Origin: Comamonas testosteroni
GTDB lineage: Bacteria; Pseudomonadota; Gammaproteobacteria; Burkholderiales; Burkholderiaceae_C
Direction: 5' to 3'
NCBI RefSeq assembly: GCF_000761245.1
Contig: NZ_AWOR01000042.1
Span: 110,935 to 174,934, forward strand
Length of the DNA: 64,000 nt
A program made the position numbers and the translations under genes. The notes beneath the pieces are model-generated. The model was not told the origin of the DNA. It saw only the letters and a program-made list of their open reading frames with translations, and made no database searches. Positions 49,676 to 58,793 of the stretch are shown in pieces (position 1 is the stretch's first letter; the number at the start of each line of letters is the position of its first letter).

Positions 49676-50656
49676 TCAGAGCGTGAAGATGGCCGATCCC
49701 ACAATCTTGCGGGCTTCCAGATCGCGGTGAGCCTGCACGGCGTCTTCCAACGCATAGCGCTTGCTGATGTCCACCTTGATACGACCTTCGGCCACATGGG
49801 CGAACAGCTCGTTGGCCAGCTCTGCACGCTCCGTGGGGTCGGCGATGTAATGCGCCGATGCGGGACGGGTCAGGAAAAGCGAGCCCTTGCCGGCCAGAAT
49901 CTGCGGGTTGAATGGCGCAATGGAGCCCGAGGCCGTGCCCAGACAGACCATCAGCCCGCGCACCTTCAGGCTGTTGAGCGAGCCCTCGAAAGTGTCCTTG
50001 CCCACGCTGTCGAAGACGGCATTCACGCCCACGCCGTCTGTCAGCTCACGCACGCGCTTGGCCACGTCTTCGTGGCTGTAGTTGATGGTGTGAACGCAGC
50101 CGTTGGCCTTGGCCACTGCGGCCTTGGCATCGCTGGAGACCGTGCCGATCACATTCAGGCCTTCCAGCTTTGCCCACTGCGACACCAGCAGGCCCACGCC
50201 ACCGGCCGCAGCGTGCAGCAAGATGGTGTCGCCCTTCTTGAAGTCCCAGATGCGGCGCATCAGGTAAGCCGCCGTCAGTCCGCGCATGGTGATGGCTGCT
50301 GCGGTTTCAAAGCTGATGTTGTCAGGCAGACGGATCAGGGGGGCAGCAGAAATCAGGCGCTCCGTGGCGTAAGCGCCGATGGTGTTCAGTGCGCCGGTAT
50401 AGGTCACGCGGTCGCCGACCTTGAAATCCGTCACGCCGTCGCCCACGGCCGTGATCGTGCCGCAAGCCTCGCTGCCCACGCCTGCGGGCAAAGGAGCGGG
50501 ATACAGACCGGAGCGGAAATAGGTATCGGCAAAGTTCAAGGCCACAGCGCCTTGCTTGAGGCGAACCTGACCTGGACCGGGTTGGCCGACTTCAATGTCT
50601 TCCTGTCGCAACACCTCGGGGCCGCCAACTTCGTGATAACGGATTACTTTAGCCAT
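49676..50656 (-). CDS. NADPH:quinone oxidoreductase, zinc-independent MDR family
   Basis: 326-residue QorA-like reductase of the medium-chain dehydrogenase/reductase superfamily. It starts MAKVIRYHEVGGPEVLRQED. The NADPH site is LLHAAAGGVGLLVSQWAK, and the catalytic-domain motif NFADTYFRSGLYPAPLPAGV is present. It lacks the zinc-binding Cys set. It would reduce quinones or reactive enones. It has its own terminator; the 480-base upstream gap is shared with the acyl-CoA dehydrogenase. Confidence 0.93.
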   Translation of the reverse strand: MAKVIRYHEVGGPEVLRQEDIEVGQPGPGQVRLKQGAVALNFADTYFRSGLYPAPLPAGVGSEACGTITAVGDGVTDFKVGDRVTYTGALNTIGAYATERLISAAPLIRLPDNISFETAAAITMRGLTAAYLMRRIWDFKKGDTILLHAAAGGVGLLVSQWAKLEGLNVIGTVSSDAKAAVAKANGCVHTINYSHEDVAKRVRELTDGVGVNAVFDSVGKDTFEGSLNSLKVRGLMVCLGTASGSIAPFNPQILAGKGSLFLTRPASAHYIADPTERAELANELFAHVAEGRIKVDISKRYALEDAVQAHRDLEARKIVGSAIFTL

Positions 50657-51140
50657 ACAAACTCCCAGTCAGATACCAATCGAAAGGTGATACGGCACAC
50701 TGCCTCACCTCGAACAGAAGCAATACGAATCAATGACTTAAGCCATATCTCCGGTATTTCTCCATTCAGACTGGACTGAATTTATGGGAATTCGGCTCTA
50801 GGACATTTCCCGAGAGCGCCGCCCTCTTGTCTTTACGCGACACCACGGGTAAATACCAAGTCAAAAAAGTTAACTTAAAAGTTTCTATTTGATTGAAAGC
50901 TTGCCGCAAGCGTTGGCCACCATATTGCGCGTCTGCGACTGCGGCAAGCCCGTCACAGCCTCTAGAATCATTCCGTTTACGTAAACGTCAAACCAATGCG
51001 AGGTCCTGACATGCTTGCCAGGCGCCAGACATGAAGTCGAGGGAAGCCCCTGCCATCCGTGGCAGGCAACATCCCCAACAATCCAAGGCACAACTCAGGT
51101 CTGGCAGCCAGCCGGGCCAGCATTCAAGGAAACAGAGACG
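50657..51140. other. divergent regulatory region
   Basis: 484 bases without a supported gene, AT-rich around 50850-50900. It contains the palindrome at 50974-50991. Presumably holds the promoters of the quinone oxidoreductase and the acyl-CoA dehydrogenase. Confidence 0.55.
50974..50991. promoter_or_regulatory. palindromic operator, LiuR-like
   Basis: CGTTTACGTAAACG (50974-50987) is a perfect 14-bp palindrome. The overlapping TTTACGT-AA-ACGTCAA (50976-50991) resembles the site described for MerR-family LiuR regulators of branched-chain and fatty-acid catabolism, as I recall it. It lies 150 bp before the acyl-CoA dehydrogenase start. Confidence 0.55.
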
Positions 51141-52931
51141 ATGACCTACAAAGCGCCCATCAAAGACATGCTGTTCGACATGGAGCATCTGGCCCAGATC
51201 GAGCAGGTCGCCCAGATTCCCGGCTTTGAAGATGCGGGGCTGGAAACCGCGCAGGCCGTGCTCGAAGAATGCGCCAAGCTCTGCGAAGGCGTGGTCGCCC
51301 CCCTGAATGTTCCCGGCGACATCAATCCCTCTTCCTTCAAGGATGGCGTCGTCACTACCACGCCCGGCTTTGCCGATGCCTTCAAGCAGTACGCCGAAGG
51401 CGGCTGGCAAGGCCTGCAGCACCCAGCCGACTTTGGCGGCCAGGGCCTGCCCAAGACCATTGGCGCGGCCTGTATCGAGATGCTCAACAGCGCCAACCTG
51501 AGCTTTGCGCTGTGCCCGCTGCTGACCGACGGCGCCATCGAGGCGCTGCTGACTGCAGGCAGCGACGCGCTCAAGTCCAGCTACCTGGAAAAGCTGGTCA
51601 CCGGCGAGTGGACCGGCACTATGAACCTGACCGAGCCCCAGGCCGGCTCCGACCTGGCCCTGGTGCGCACCAGGGCCGAGCCTCAGGGCGGCGGCAGCTA
51701 CAAGGTCTTCGGCACCAAGATTTTCATCACCTATGGTGAGCACGATATGGCGGACAACATCGTCCACCTGGTGCTGGCCCGCGTGGCGGGGGCGCCCGAG
51801 GGCGTCAAGGGGATCAGCCTGTTTGTCGTGCCCAAGTTCCTGGTGAACCAGGACGGCTCCTTGGGCAAGCGCAACGATGTGCACTGCGTCAGCATCGAGC
51901 ACAAGATGGGCATCAAGGCCTCGCCCACGGCCGTGCTGCAATTTGGCGACAACGGGGGAGCCATCGGCTACCTCGTGGGCGAGGAAAACCGCGGCCTCGA
52001 ATACATGTTCATCATGATGAACGCCGCGCGCTATGCCGTGGGCCTGCAGGGCCTGGCCGTCGCCGAGCGCGCCTACCAGCACGCCGCGGCCTACGCCAAG
52101 GAACGCGTGCAAAGCCGCCCCGTCGACGGCTCGGTCAAGGCCAGCGCCACCATCATCCATCACCCCGATGTGCGCCGCATGCTGATGACCATGCGCGCCA
52201 GCAACGAGGGCTGCCGCGCCATGGCAACCGCCGCCGCTGCCGCCTACGATGCTGCTCACCACCATCCGGACGCAGAAGTGCGCCAGGCCAACCAGACCTT
52301 CTATGAATTCATGGTGCCCCTGGTCAAGGGCTACAGCACCGAAATGAGCCTGGAAGTCACCAGCCTGGGCGTGCAGGTGCATGGCGGCATGGGCTTCATC
52401 GAGGAAACCGGCGCCGCCCAGTACTACCGCGATGCCAAGATCCTGACCATCTATGAGGGCACGACCGCCATCCAGGCCAATGACCTGGTCGGCCGCAAGA
52501 CCGCGCGTGATGGCGGCCTGACCGCCAAGGCGATTGCCGCCCAGATCGAGAAGACCGAAGCCGCCCTTACTGCCAGCGGCACCGACACGGCCAAGGCCGT
52601 TGCCAGGAATCTGGCCCAGGCCCGTCAGGCCTTTGTGCAGGTGGTGGACTTCATCGTGGCAAAGGCCAAGGCCGACCCCAATGCGGCCTATGCAGGCAGC
52701 GTCCCCTATCTGATGCTCACCGGCAATCTGGTCGCCGGCTGGCAGCTGGGCCGCTCGGTGCTGGCTGCGCAGGAGCTGCTGGCCAAGGGCCAGGACACGG
52801 CCTTCATGCAGGCCAAGCTGGCCACGGCACAGTTCTATGCCGAACATATCCTGACCCGGGTGCCCGGCCAGGCCGATGCCGTGACCAACGGCGCGGCCAG
52901 CGTGATGGCATTGCCCATGGAGCAGTTCTGA
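51141..52931 (+). CDS. acyl-CoA dehydrogenase with C-terminal extension (DmdC/FadE-like)
   Basis: 596-residue flavoprotein that oxidises acyl-CoA to enoyl-CoA. It is longer than the classical 380-residue type and belongs to the group with an extra N-terminal segment and a C-terminal domain, often annotated as 3-methylmercaptopropionyl-CoA dehydrogenase. FAD/substrate motifs are MNLTEPQAGSDLA, GTKIFITYGEHDM and VQVHGGMGFIEETGAAQYYR; the catalytic Glu is in LTIYEGTTAIQ. AAGGAAACAGAGA precedes the ATG at 51141. A LiuR-like palindrome upstream fits fatty or branched-chain acid use. A very strong terminator follows. Confidence 0.93.
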   Translation: MTYKAPIKDMLFDMEHLAQIEQVAQIPGFEDAGLETAQAVLEECAKLCEGVVAPLNVPGDINPSSFKDGVVTTTPGFADAFKQYAEGGWQGLQHPADFGGQGLPKTIGAACIEMLNSANLSFALCPLLTDGAIEALLTAGSDALKSSYLEKLVTGEWTGTMNLTEPQAGSDLALVRTRAEPQGGGSYKVFGTKIFITYGEHDMADNIVHLVLARVAGAPEGVKGISLFVVPKFLVNQDGSLGKRNDVHCVSIEHKMGIKASPTAVLQFGDNGGAIGYLVGEENRGLEYMFIMMNAARYAVGLQGLAVAERAYQHAAAYAKERVQSRPVDGSVKASATIIHHPDVRRMLMTMRASNEGCRAMATAAAAAYDAAHHHPDAEVRQANQTFYEFMVPLVKGYSTEMSLEVTSLGVQVHGGMGFIEETGAAQYYRDAKILTIYEGTTAIQANDLVGRKTARDGGLTAKAIAAQIEKTEAALTASGTDTAKAVARNLAQARQAFVQVVDFIVAKAKADPNAAYAGSVPYLMLTGNLVAGWQLGRSVLAAQELLAKGQDTAFMQAKLATAQFYAEHILTRVPGQADAVTNGAASVMALPMEQF

Positions 52932-52973
52932 TCCCGGGCGGCAAGGCCCCGCCCCATCACAGCATCCATGAAG

Positions 52974-53020
52974 ATAGCGGCTGACGCTTGCCCATCAAGC
53001 GCCAGCCGCTATATTTTTTG
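52974..53020. terminator. strong terminator formed by a dispersed palindromic repeat
   Basis: A 17-bp stem (52974-52990 with 52996-53012, one A-C mismatch, loop CCCAT) followed by ATTTTTT. The stem contains the AGCGGCTG and CGCTTG...CAAGCG cores of the dispersed repeat family, so a repeat copy appears to serve as the terminator. Confidence 0.9.
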
Positions 53021-53118
53021 AAGATCCAGGTCAGCAGCACATCTCCCAGGGCTGGCGCTTTTGCCTGGCAAGGCAAATTCCTGCCATGCTGCTGCGCTCC
53101 CAGTCGGGCCCGGCAAGG

Positions 53119-53835
53119 CTACTTCGCCGGCGCGGTCTGCTCGGCAATCAGGATGGAGCGCAGGCGGTCACGCTCCCGCCCATTGCTGGCCAGCCCCTCG
53201 TCCAGACGCGACTTCAGGGCGTCGATATGCGCAATCATCAGTTGCTCGGCCCTGGCGTTATCACCTTCGGCCAGTGCCTCGACGATGGCCGCATGATCGT
53301 CATTGGAGACCTGAGCCTCGCTCTTGGAGTGATACAGCGCCGCAGCCAGCATCGACCTTGCCGACAGATCGACGATCATCGAGGACAGAAAACGATTGCC
53401 CAGGCATTCGGCCAGGCAGATATGAAAGTCCGCAAGCAGCGAGCTGCGAGCAGTGGCGTCGTCGGCAGCAATCGACTCCTGCTCCTGCGCAATATGCTGG
53501 CGCAGACGCTTGAGCGCAGATTGCAGCGGCCTGCCTGCATCGCGCAGCATGCCCGGCTCCACCACACGCCGCGCGGCATAGGTCTCCTGGGCTTCTTCGA
53601 ACGAGGGCTCGGCCACATACCAGCCCACGCGCGAGCGCACCTCGACAAAGCCGCGCGCCTGCAGCTGGATCAGCGCTTCGCGCACCAGGGTGCGGCTGAC
53701 CTCAAACATGTCGGCGATGTCCTGCTCGCCCAGCCTCACGCCGGGTCGCAATCTGCCCGTCAGGATGGACTCGATCAGACGCTCCGCAATCTTGGTCTTG
53801 GTGATCACAGCATTACCTTCTGCATGGCTCTCCAT
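53119..53835 (-). CDS. GntR-family regulator, FadR/FCD subfamily
   Basis: 238-residue repressor. The N-terminal winged helix is GEQDIADMFEVSRTLVREAL. The C-terminal FCD helical domain has metal and effector His/Asp residues in LADFHICLAECLGN, SNDDHAAIVEAL and IAHIDAL. The ATG at 53835 lacks a ribosome site; a GTG at 53808 (Val10) has AAGG 8 bases upstream and may be the true start. It is divergent from the NCS1 transporter gene, with a matching inverted-repeat operator between them. Confidence 0.9.
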   Translation of the reverse strand: MESHAEGNAVITKTKIAERLIESILTGRLRPGVRLGEQDIADMFEVSRTLVREALIQLQARGFVEVRSRVGWYVAEPSFEEAQETYAARRVVEPGMLRDAGRPLQSALKRLRQHIAQEQESIAADDATARSSLLADFHICLAECLGNRFLSSMIVDLSARSMLAAALYHSKSEAQVSNDDHAAIVEALAEGDNARAEQLMIAHIDALKSRLDEGLASNGRERDRLRSILIAEQTAPAK

Positions 53836-54316
53836 TCAATCAACAGGACTGGGCGTGCAGCCCGGTGCCAAGGCAGCCATCACCGGCTTCGGGGCCCGGT
53901 CGCAAGCCATGGCACAGAGGCCATGGCTTTTGCGCCAGCCTGCAGTTTACCGTTGCTTACCTTGCCCGAACCCGCTGCCGCCCGGGCCCTGCACAAACGC
54001 GCCAGCGCCAGCATTTGCAAACTCCGCGCGCCACCCCGAACGCGCATTCGGAACTATTTGTAGGCACTCCAATGACCGAGGGTTCCCACCAATTCGAGCC
54101 CGAATCGGCTTGTATACATTTTTCGTCTTATCTGATGTATACAAGATGATATTCAAGTTTGAGACTTGAATCCTCTCATCTTCAAAGCATCGGAGTGCAT
54201 GTCCGCTGCCCATTAGCGCGGTCATGCCGATGCCACGCTGTCTGGGCGAGACGGGAGCGATTGCCTGAGAAAAGCCCGCGCCCGGACAAGTGGTTGCTCC
54301 CCACCAAAGGCAATAA
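53836..54316. other. divergent regulatory region of gntR and NCS1 genes
   Basis: 481 bases without a gene. It holds the paired operator half-sites at 54109-54145 and AT-rich sequence around them, 170-210 bp before the transporter start. Confidence 0.6.
54109..54145. promoter_or_regulatory. GntR/FCD-type operator pair
   Basis: CTTGTATACA (54109-54118) and TGTATACAAG (54136-54145) form a perfect 10-bp inverted repeat with a 17-base spacer. Each half contains the 8-bp palindrome TGTATACA, which matches the TTGTATACAA-type sites of FCD-subfamily GntR regulators with one end mismatch. So two adjacent operators are likely, bound by the divergent regulator. Confidence 0.75.
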
Positions 54317-55849
54317 ATGAGAGACCTAGCAATCAACGAAGGCGGCCACTTCGCCCCCAGTCAGAGCACTGCAACGGCCAAGCCGCATGAAACCCTGCCA
54401 GCAGGAGTCTCGCCAGCGCTCTACAACGCCGACCTCGCGCCCACCGCCAAGCAAGGTCGGTCCTGGGGTGCCTACAGCCTGTTCACCCTGTGGGTCAACG
54501 ATGTGCACAACCTCGGCAACTACTCTTTTGCCATCGGCCTGTTTACCCTGGGCTTCAGCGGGGGGCAGATCCTGACGGCGCTGCTTCTGGGGGCCAGCTT
54601 TCTTTTCGCGCTGCTGAACCTCTCGGGCTTCATGGGCTGCAAGACGGGCGTCCCCTTTCCCGTCATGAGCCGCATCAGCTTTGGCACGCGCGGCGCACAG
54701 ATACCGGCCTTGATACGCGGCGGCGTGGCCATCGCTTGGTTTGGCATACAGACCTATCTGGCATCCAAGGTCCTCGATGTCCTGGTGCTGATGCTGCTGC
54801 CGCAGTGGCAGCCCCTGGCCGAGCAAAGCCTGCTTGGTCTGCCGCTGCTGGGCTGGATCAGCTTCACGCTGCTCTGGGTGGTGCAGGTCGTCATCGCCTG
54901 CTGGGGCATGGAGAGCATCCGCAAGTACGAGGCATTCGCGGGTCCGGTGATCTTCATGACCTTTATCGCTCTGGCTGGCTGGATTCTCTACAGCTCGGGC
55001 GGACAGCTGCACTGGTCGGCACCTTCGGTGCAGGCCAGTGGCTCGCAGTGGGTGCAGATTCTCGGCGCCGCCTCGCTATGGGTGGCGCTCTACGGCACTT
55101 TCGTGCTGAATTTCTGCGACTTCACGCGGGGCACGACTTCGCGCAGCGCCGTGATCAAGGGCAACTTCTGGGGCATTCCCATCAATATGCTGGTCTTCGG
55201 TCTGGTCGTGGTGATCCTGACCGGCGGTCAGCTCTCCATCGACGGCACGCTCATCAACAGCCCTGTGGACATCATCCAGAAGATTCCCAGCAAGCCCCTG
55301 CTGATCCTGGCCAGTATCGCGCTCATCATCCTGACCATTGCCGTCAATCTGATGGCGAACTTTGTGGCCCCAGCACTGGCTCTGACCAATCTGCTGCCCA
55401 GAAAGCTCAACTTCCGCAAGGCCGCCCTGGTCAGCGCCATCCTGGGCTTTGTCATCCTGCCCTGGAATCTGTACAGCTCGCCCGTGGTGATCGTGTATTT
55501 CCTTGGTGGACTGGGCTCTCTGCTCGGGCCGCTGTTCGGCATCGTCATGGCCGATTACTGGCTGATCCGCAAGCAATGCGTGGATGTTCCGGCTCTGTAC
55601 GCCCAGAATGCAAACAGCCCCTACCACTACCGCAACGGTATCAATCCCAGAGCCATTCAGGCCTTGATTCCCTCAGCCCTGATCTCGCTGCTCTTCGCCT
55701 TTGTGCCCCATCTGCAGTCCGTCTCCGCATTTTCCTGGTTCATTGCCGCAGGACTGGGGGCCTTCTTTTACTGGCTGGTCGCCCCCAAGGGGCTGACCTA
55801 CGCCGATCGAGATGGCGAAGCCATCGCTGTGGCAGCAGCCAAGCACTGA
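54317..55849 (+). CDS. NCS1-family nucleobase/hydantoin:cation symporter
   Basis: 510-residue membrane transporter with about 12 helices. NCS1 motifs are RSWGAYSLFTLWVNDVHNLG at helix 1, NLSGFMGCKTGVPFPVMSRI at helix 3, FGTRGAQIPALIRGG and a GPLFGIVMADYWLIRKQ motif. Substrates of the family are uracil, allantoin, hydantoins and cytosine. No pyrimidine or hydantoin catabolic enzyme gene is in the window, so the substrate is open. Probably repressed by the divergent GntR protein. A hairpin terminator follows. Confidence 0.92.
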   Translation: MRDLAINEGGHFAPSQSTATAKPHETLPAGVSPALYNADLAPTAKQGRSWGAYSLFTLWVNDVHNLGNYSFAIGLFTLGFSGGQILTALLLGASFLFALLNLSGFMGCKTGVPFPVMSRISFGTRGAQIPALIRGGVAIAWFGIQTYLASKVLDVLVLMLLPQWQPLAEQSLLGLPLLGWISFTLLWVVQVVIACWGMESIRKYEAFAGPVIFMTFIALAGWILYSSGGQLHWSAPSVQASGSQWVQILGAASLWVALYGTFVLNFCDFTRGTTSRSAVIKGNFWGIPINMLVFGLVVVILTGGQLSIDGTLINSPVDIIQKIPSKPLLILASIALIILTIAVNLMANFVAPALALTNLLPRKLNFRKAALVSAILGFVILPWNLYSSPVVIVYFLGGLGSLLGPLFGIVMADYWLIRKQCVDVPALYAQNANSPYHYRNGINPRAIQALIPSALISLLFAFVPHLQSVSAFSWFIAAGLGAFFYWLVAPKGLTYADRDGEAIAVAAAKH

Positions 55850-55880
55850 GCCACGGCACCGGTATTCGACGGGAACATGA

Positions 55881-55909
55881 AACGAGGCGCCAAGGCGCCT
55901 CGTTTTGTT
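55881..55909. terminator. bidirectional terminator
   Basis: AACGAGGCGCC and GGCGCCTCGTT (11 bp each) are perfect complements around AA, followed by TTGTTT. It separates the transporter and the convergent rng gene. Confidence 0.92.
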
Positions 55910-55972
55910 TGAAGCCGCAGCTTGATGGCTCGGCGCCAGCGTGGTCGGCAGCCTACGCCGCAGCAGCGATCC

Positions 55973-57460
55973 TCACAGCAGCACGATGTCGTATTGTTCC
56001 TGCGCCATCGCAGTCTCGGCCTGCAGCGAAATGGGCTTGCCGATGAAGTCCGAAAGACTGGCCAGATGCTGGCTTTCCTCGTCGAGGAACATCTCGACTA
56101 CCTTGGGAGATGCCACGACGCGGAACTCATGCGGATTGAACTGACGGGCTTCGCGCAGGATTTCGCGCAGCACCTCGTAGCAGATGCTGCGCGCGGTCTT
56201 GACGTTGCCCTTGCCGGAGCAGGCTGCACAGGGCTCGCACAGCATATGGGCCAGCGACTCGCGCGTACGCTTGCGCGTCATCTCCACCAGGCCCAGCTGC
56301 GAGAAGCCGCCGGCCATGGTCTTGACGCGGTCGCGCGCCAGCTGGCGGCGGAATTCGGAGAGCACCTCGCCCTGGTGCTCCTCGCGCACCATGTCGATGA
56401 AGTCCACGATGACGATGCCGCCCAGATTGCGCAGCCGCAACTGACGCGCGATGGCGTGCGCCGCTTCCAGGTTGGTCTTGAAGATGGTGTCGTCAAAATT
56501 GCGCGCACCGACATAGCCGCCCGTGTTGACATCGATGGTGGTCAGGGCTTCGGTCTGATCGACGATCAGATAGCCGCCCGACTTCAGATCCACACGCCGT
56601 CCCAGCGCACGCGCGATTTCCTCGTCGATGTTGTAGAGGTCGAAGATCGGCCGCTCGCCCTTGTACAGCGCCAGTTTGGGCACGGCCGCCGGCATGTACT
56701 CCTGGCCAAAGCTCTTGAGCAGCGCAAACTGCTCGCGCGAATCGATGCGAATGCTCTGGGTGTTCTCGCCGACCAGATCCCGCAGCACACGTTGCAGCAG
56801 GTTCAGATCCTGATGCAGCACCGACATGACGGGAAGCTTCTGTGCCGTATCCTTGATGCGCGCCCAGGTCTTGCGCAGATAGCGGATGTCATCGGCCAGC
56901 TCGGCATCGCTGGATTCCTCGCCATTGGTGCGCAGAATGAATCCGCCGCCCCCGCCGCCGTCCTTGGTGCCGACCAGCTCCTGTAGACGGGCCCTCAAGG
57001 CATCGCGTTCGTTCTGGGGAATTTTCTGGGAGATGCCGATATGGTCGTCCTGCGGCAGAAACACCAGCAGGCGCCCGGCAATGCTGATCTGCGTGGACAG
57101 GCGTGCGCCCTTGGTCCCTATGGGGTCCTTGATGACCTGCACCATGATGGACTGGCCTTCGAACACCTGCTTTTCGATGGGTATCAGCGGCTGGTCCTTG
57201 CGCGCAAACATCGGGGCTTCGCCGCTTTCCTGACGCTGCCAGACATCGGCCACGTGCAAAAAGGCAGCACGCTCCAGGCCGATATCGATGAAGGCAGACT
57301 GCATGCCGGGCAGCACGCGCGAGACCTTGCCCAGATAGACATTGCCGACGAGTCCCCGCTCCAGAGGGCGCTCCATGTGCAGCTCCTGCACGGCACCATT
57401 CTCGACAATCGCCACCCGCGTTTCCTGCGGCGACCAGTTGATCAAAATATCTTGCTGCAT
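55973..57460 (-). CDS. rng: ribonuclease G
   Basis: Endoribonuclease that matures the 5' end of 16S rRNA and starts decay of some mRNAs. 495 residues from the ATG at 57460 (MQQDILINWSPQETRVAIVE). It has an S1 domain (about 35-120), the catalytic Asp pair region (TTIDVNTGGYVG and IVIVDFIDM) and the zinc-link CEPCAACSGKG. A Gly-rich insert (DGGGGGGF) lies near residue 185. It lacks the long C-terminal scaffold of RNase E, which marks it as RNase G. First of a run of minus-strand housekeeping genes. Confidence 0.95.
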   Translation of the reverse strand: MQQDILINWSPQETRVAIVENGAVQELHMERPLERGLVGNVYLGKVSRVLPGMQSAFIDIGLERAAFLHVADVWQRQESGEAPMFARKDQPLIPIEKQVFEGQSIMVQVIKDPIGTKGARLSTQISIAGRLLVFLPQDDHIGISQKIPQNERDALRARLQELVGTKDGGGGGGFILRTNGEESSDAELADDIRYLRKTWARIKDTAQKLPVMSVLHQDLNLLQRVLRDLVGENTQSIRIDSREQFALLKSFGQEYMPAAVPKLALYKGERPIFDLYNIDEEIARALGRRVDLKSGGYLIVDQTEALTTIDVNTGGYVGARNFDDTIFKTNLEAAHAIARQLRLRNLGGIVIVDFIDMVREEHQGEVLSEFRRQLARDRVKTMAGGFSQLGLVEMTRKRTRESLAHMLCEPCAACSGKGNVKTARSICYEVLREILREARQFNPHEFRVVASPKVVEMFLDEESQHLASLSDFIGKPISLQAETAMAQEQYDIVLL

Positions 57461-57600
57461 TGACTGTCGTTCTTTCTTTATATGTCCTGGCTTTTGCTGC
57501 ACCCAGTGTGCGACGCGCGCATGGCTGGCGCAAGACAGCTGCCATGCAGACCTTCCCTTGGGGGAAATCTCAAGAACAGAGTGTCGATTGCGCCAAAGGT

Positions 57601-58215
57601 TCAGAGCGGCCAGCCCAGCTGGCGCAAAAGCTCGGCAGTTTCATAAACGGGCAGGCCCATGATGGCCGAATAGCTGCCGCGGATTTCTGCAATATGTGCG
57701 GCCGCCCTGCCCTGTATGCCATAGGCACCGGCCTTGCCCATGGGTTCGCCCGTGAGCACATAGGCATCGATCTGCGCCTCGGTCATGGGCGCAAAGCGCA
57801 CGGTAGACACCGACAGGGCCTGCAGACGCCGCACACCGCTTTGCAGCGCCACGGCAGTCAGCACCTCATGTTCGGCCCCGGAGAGCAGGCGCAGAATGCG
57901 TCGCGCGTCTTCGGCATCGGTGGGCTTTCCCAGATTCTGCTTGCCCAGTGCTACGGTGGTGTCCGAGCACAGAATGGGCGCTGCCGGCAGACCACGCCGC
58001 GCATGGCGGGCCACGGCCGCATCGAGCTTGCCTGCCGTCACGCGCTGCACATAGTCATGGGGGTCTTCCCCAGTCAGCTCGGCCTCTATGGCCTCGGCAT
58101 CCTCGGCGATGTCGCCGGCCGCATTGGGCAGCAGCAATTCATGCGCCACACCCAGCTGCTCGAGCAGTTGACGACGGCGGGGACTTTGGGATGCAAGATA
58201 GAGAAATGGCGCCAT
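57601..58215 (-). CDS. Maf-family nucleotide pyrophosphatase
   Basis: 204-residue Maf protein, which hydrolyses non-canonical or canonical NTPs such as dTTP/UTP or modified bases. It starts [18 protein letters not shown], the diagnostic motif, and has [15 protein letters not shown] and [14 protein letters not shown]. It may belong to the YhdE or YceF branch; I cannot tell which. The gene is 140 bp before rng on the same strand. A dispersed repeat lies right before its start codon. Confidence 0.92.
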   Translation of the reverse strand: MAPFLYLASQSPRRRQLLEQLGVAHELLLPNAAGDIAEDAEAIEAELTGEDPHDYVQRVTAGKLDAAVARHARRGLPAAPILCSDTTVALGKQNLGKPTDAEDARRILRLLSGAEHEVLTAVALQSGVRRLQALSVSTVRFAPMTEAQIDAYVLTGEPMGKAGAYGIQGRAAAHIAEIRGSYSAIMGLPVYETAELLRQLGWPL

Positions 58216-58275
58216 GATTTTGATTAAAAATGGCCTCTAGCGCCCATATATAAAGCGCTACAGGCTATCAAAATC
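58216..58275. repeat. dispersed intergenic palindromic repeat, copy 4 (best copy)
   Basis: GATTTTGAT (58216-58224) and ATCAAAATC (58267-58275) pair perfectly; inside are GCCTCTAGCGC and GCGCTACAGGC, which nearly pair as well. The whole is a long imperfect hairpin between the maf and rlmH genes, touching the maf start codon. Confidence 0.8.
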
Positions 58276-58325
58276 ATAGTATCACGCACTGCGCGAAATT
58301 GCACGCAGAGTCCGATCACAAGCGC

Positions 58326-58793
58326 TTATTCGCGATGGTAGGGATGGCCGGCATTGACCGACCAGGCGCGGTAGAGCTGCTCGATCAGCAGCACGCGCAC
58401 CATGGCATGCGGCAGGGTCAGGTCGGAGAGACGGATGCGCTCGTGTGCCGCGGCCTTGAACTCGGGGTCCAGCCCGTCGGGGCCGCCGATGACCAGGGCC
58501 ACATCGTCGCTCTCGAGCTGCCAGCCCTTGAGACGCTGGGCCAGCGCCTTGGTGGTCAGATTGGTGCCGCGCTCATCGAGCACCACGATGCGGGTACCTC
58601 TGGGAATGGCCGCTTCGATACGCTTGCGCTCTGCCGCATACAGGGTCTCCAGCGTCTTGGAGCCGCGCGGCTCGGTCTTGACGGCCTTGAGTTCGACCTT
58701 GAGTTCGGGTGGAAAGCGCTTGGCGTAATCGTCGTAGGCCGTCTGCGCCCAGTCGGGCACATGCAGGCCTACAGCCACGATGGTCAGCTTCAT
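58326..58793 (-). CDS. rlmH: 23S rRNA (pseudouridine1915-N3)-methyltransferase
   Basis: 155-residue SPOUT-class methyltransferase that methylates pseudouridine 1915 in the decoding centre helix 69. It starts [20 protein letters not shown], and has [19 protein letters not shown] and [12 protein letters not shown], the S-adenosylmethionine knot motif, ending [20 protein letters not shown]. Full length. Its ATG follows directly on the rsfS stop (TAAATG), so they are one operon. Confidence 0.96.
   Translation of the reverse strand: MKLTIVAVGLHVPDWAQTAYDDYAKRFPPELKVELKAVKTEPRGSKTLETLYAAERKRIEAAIPRGTRIVVLDERGTNLTTKALAQRLKGWQLESDDVALVIGGPDGLDPEFKAAAHERIRLSDLTLPHAMVRVLLIEQLYRAWSVNAGHPYHRE

Noticed and set aside
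50988..52847. 619-codon minus-strand frame opposite the acyl-CoA dehydrogenase
   Set aside because: It is the antisense shadow of a gene with clear flavoprotein motifs. Such long antisense frames come from the strong G/C third-position bias.
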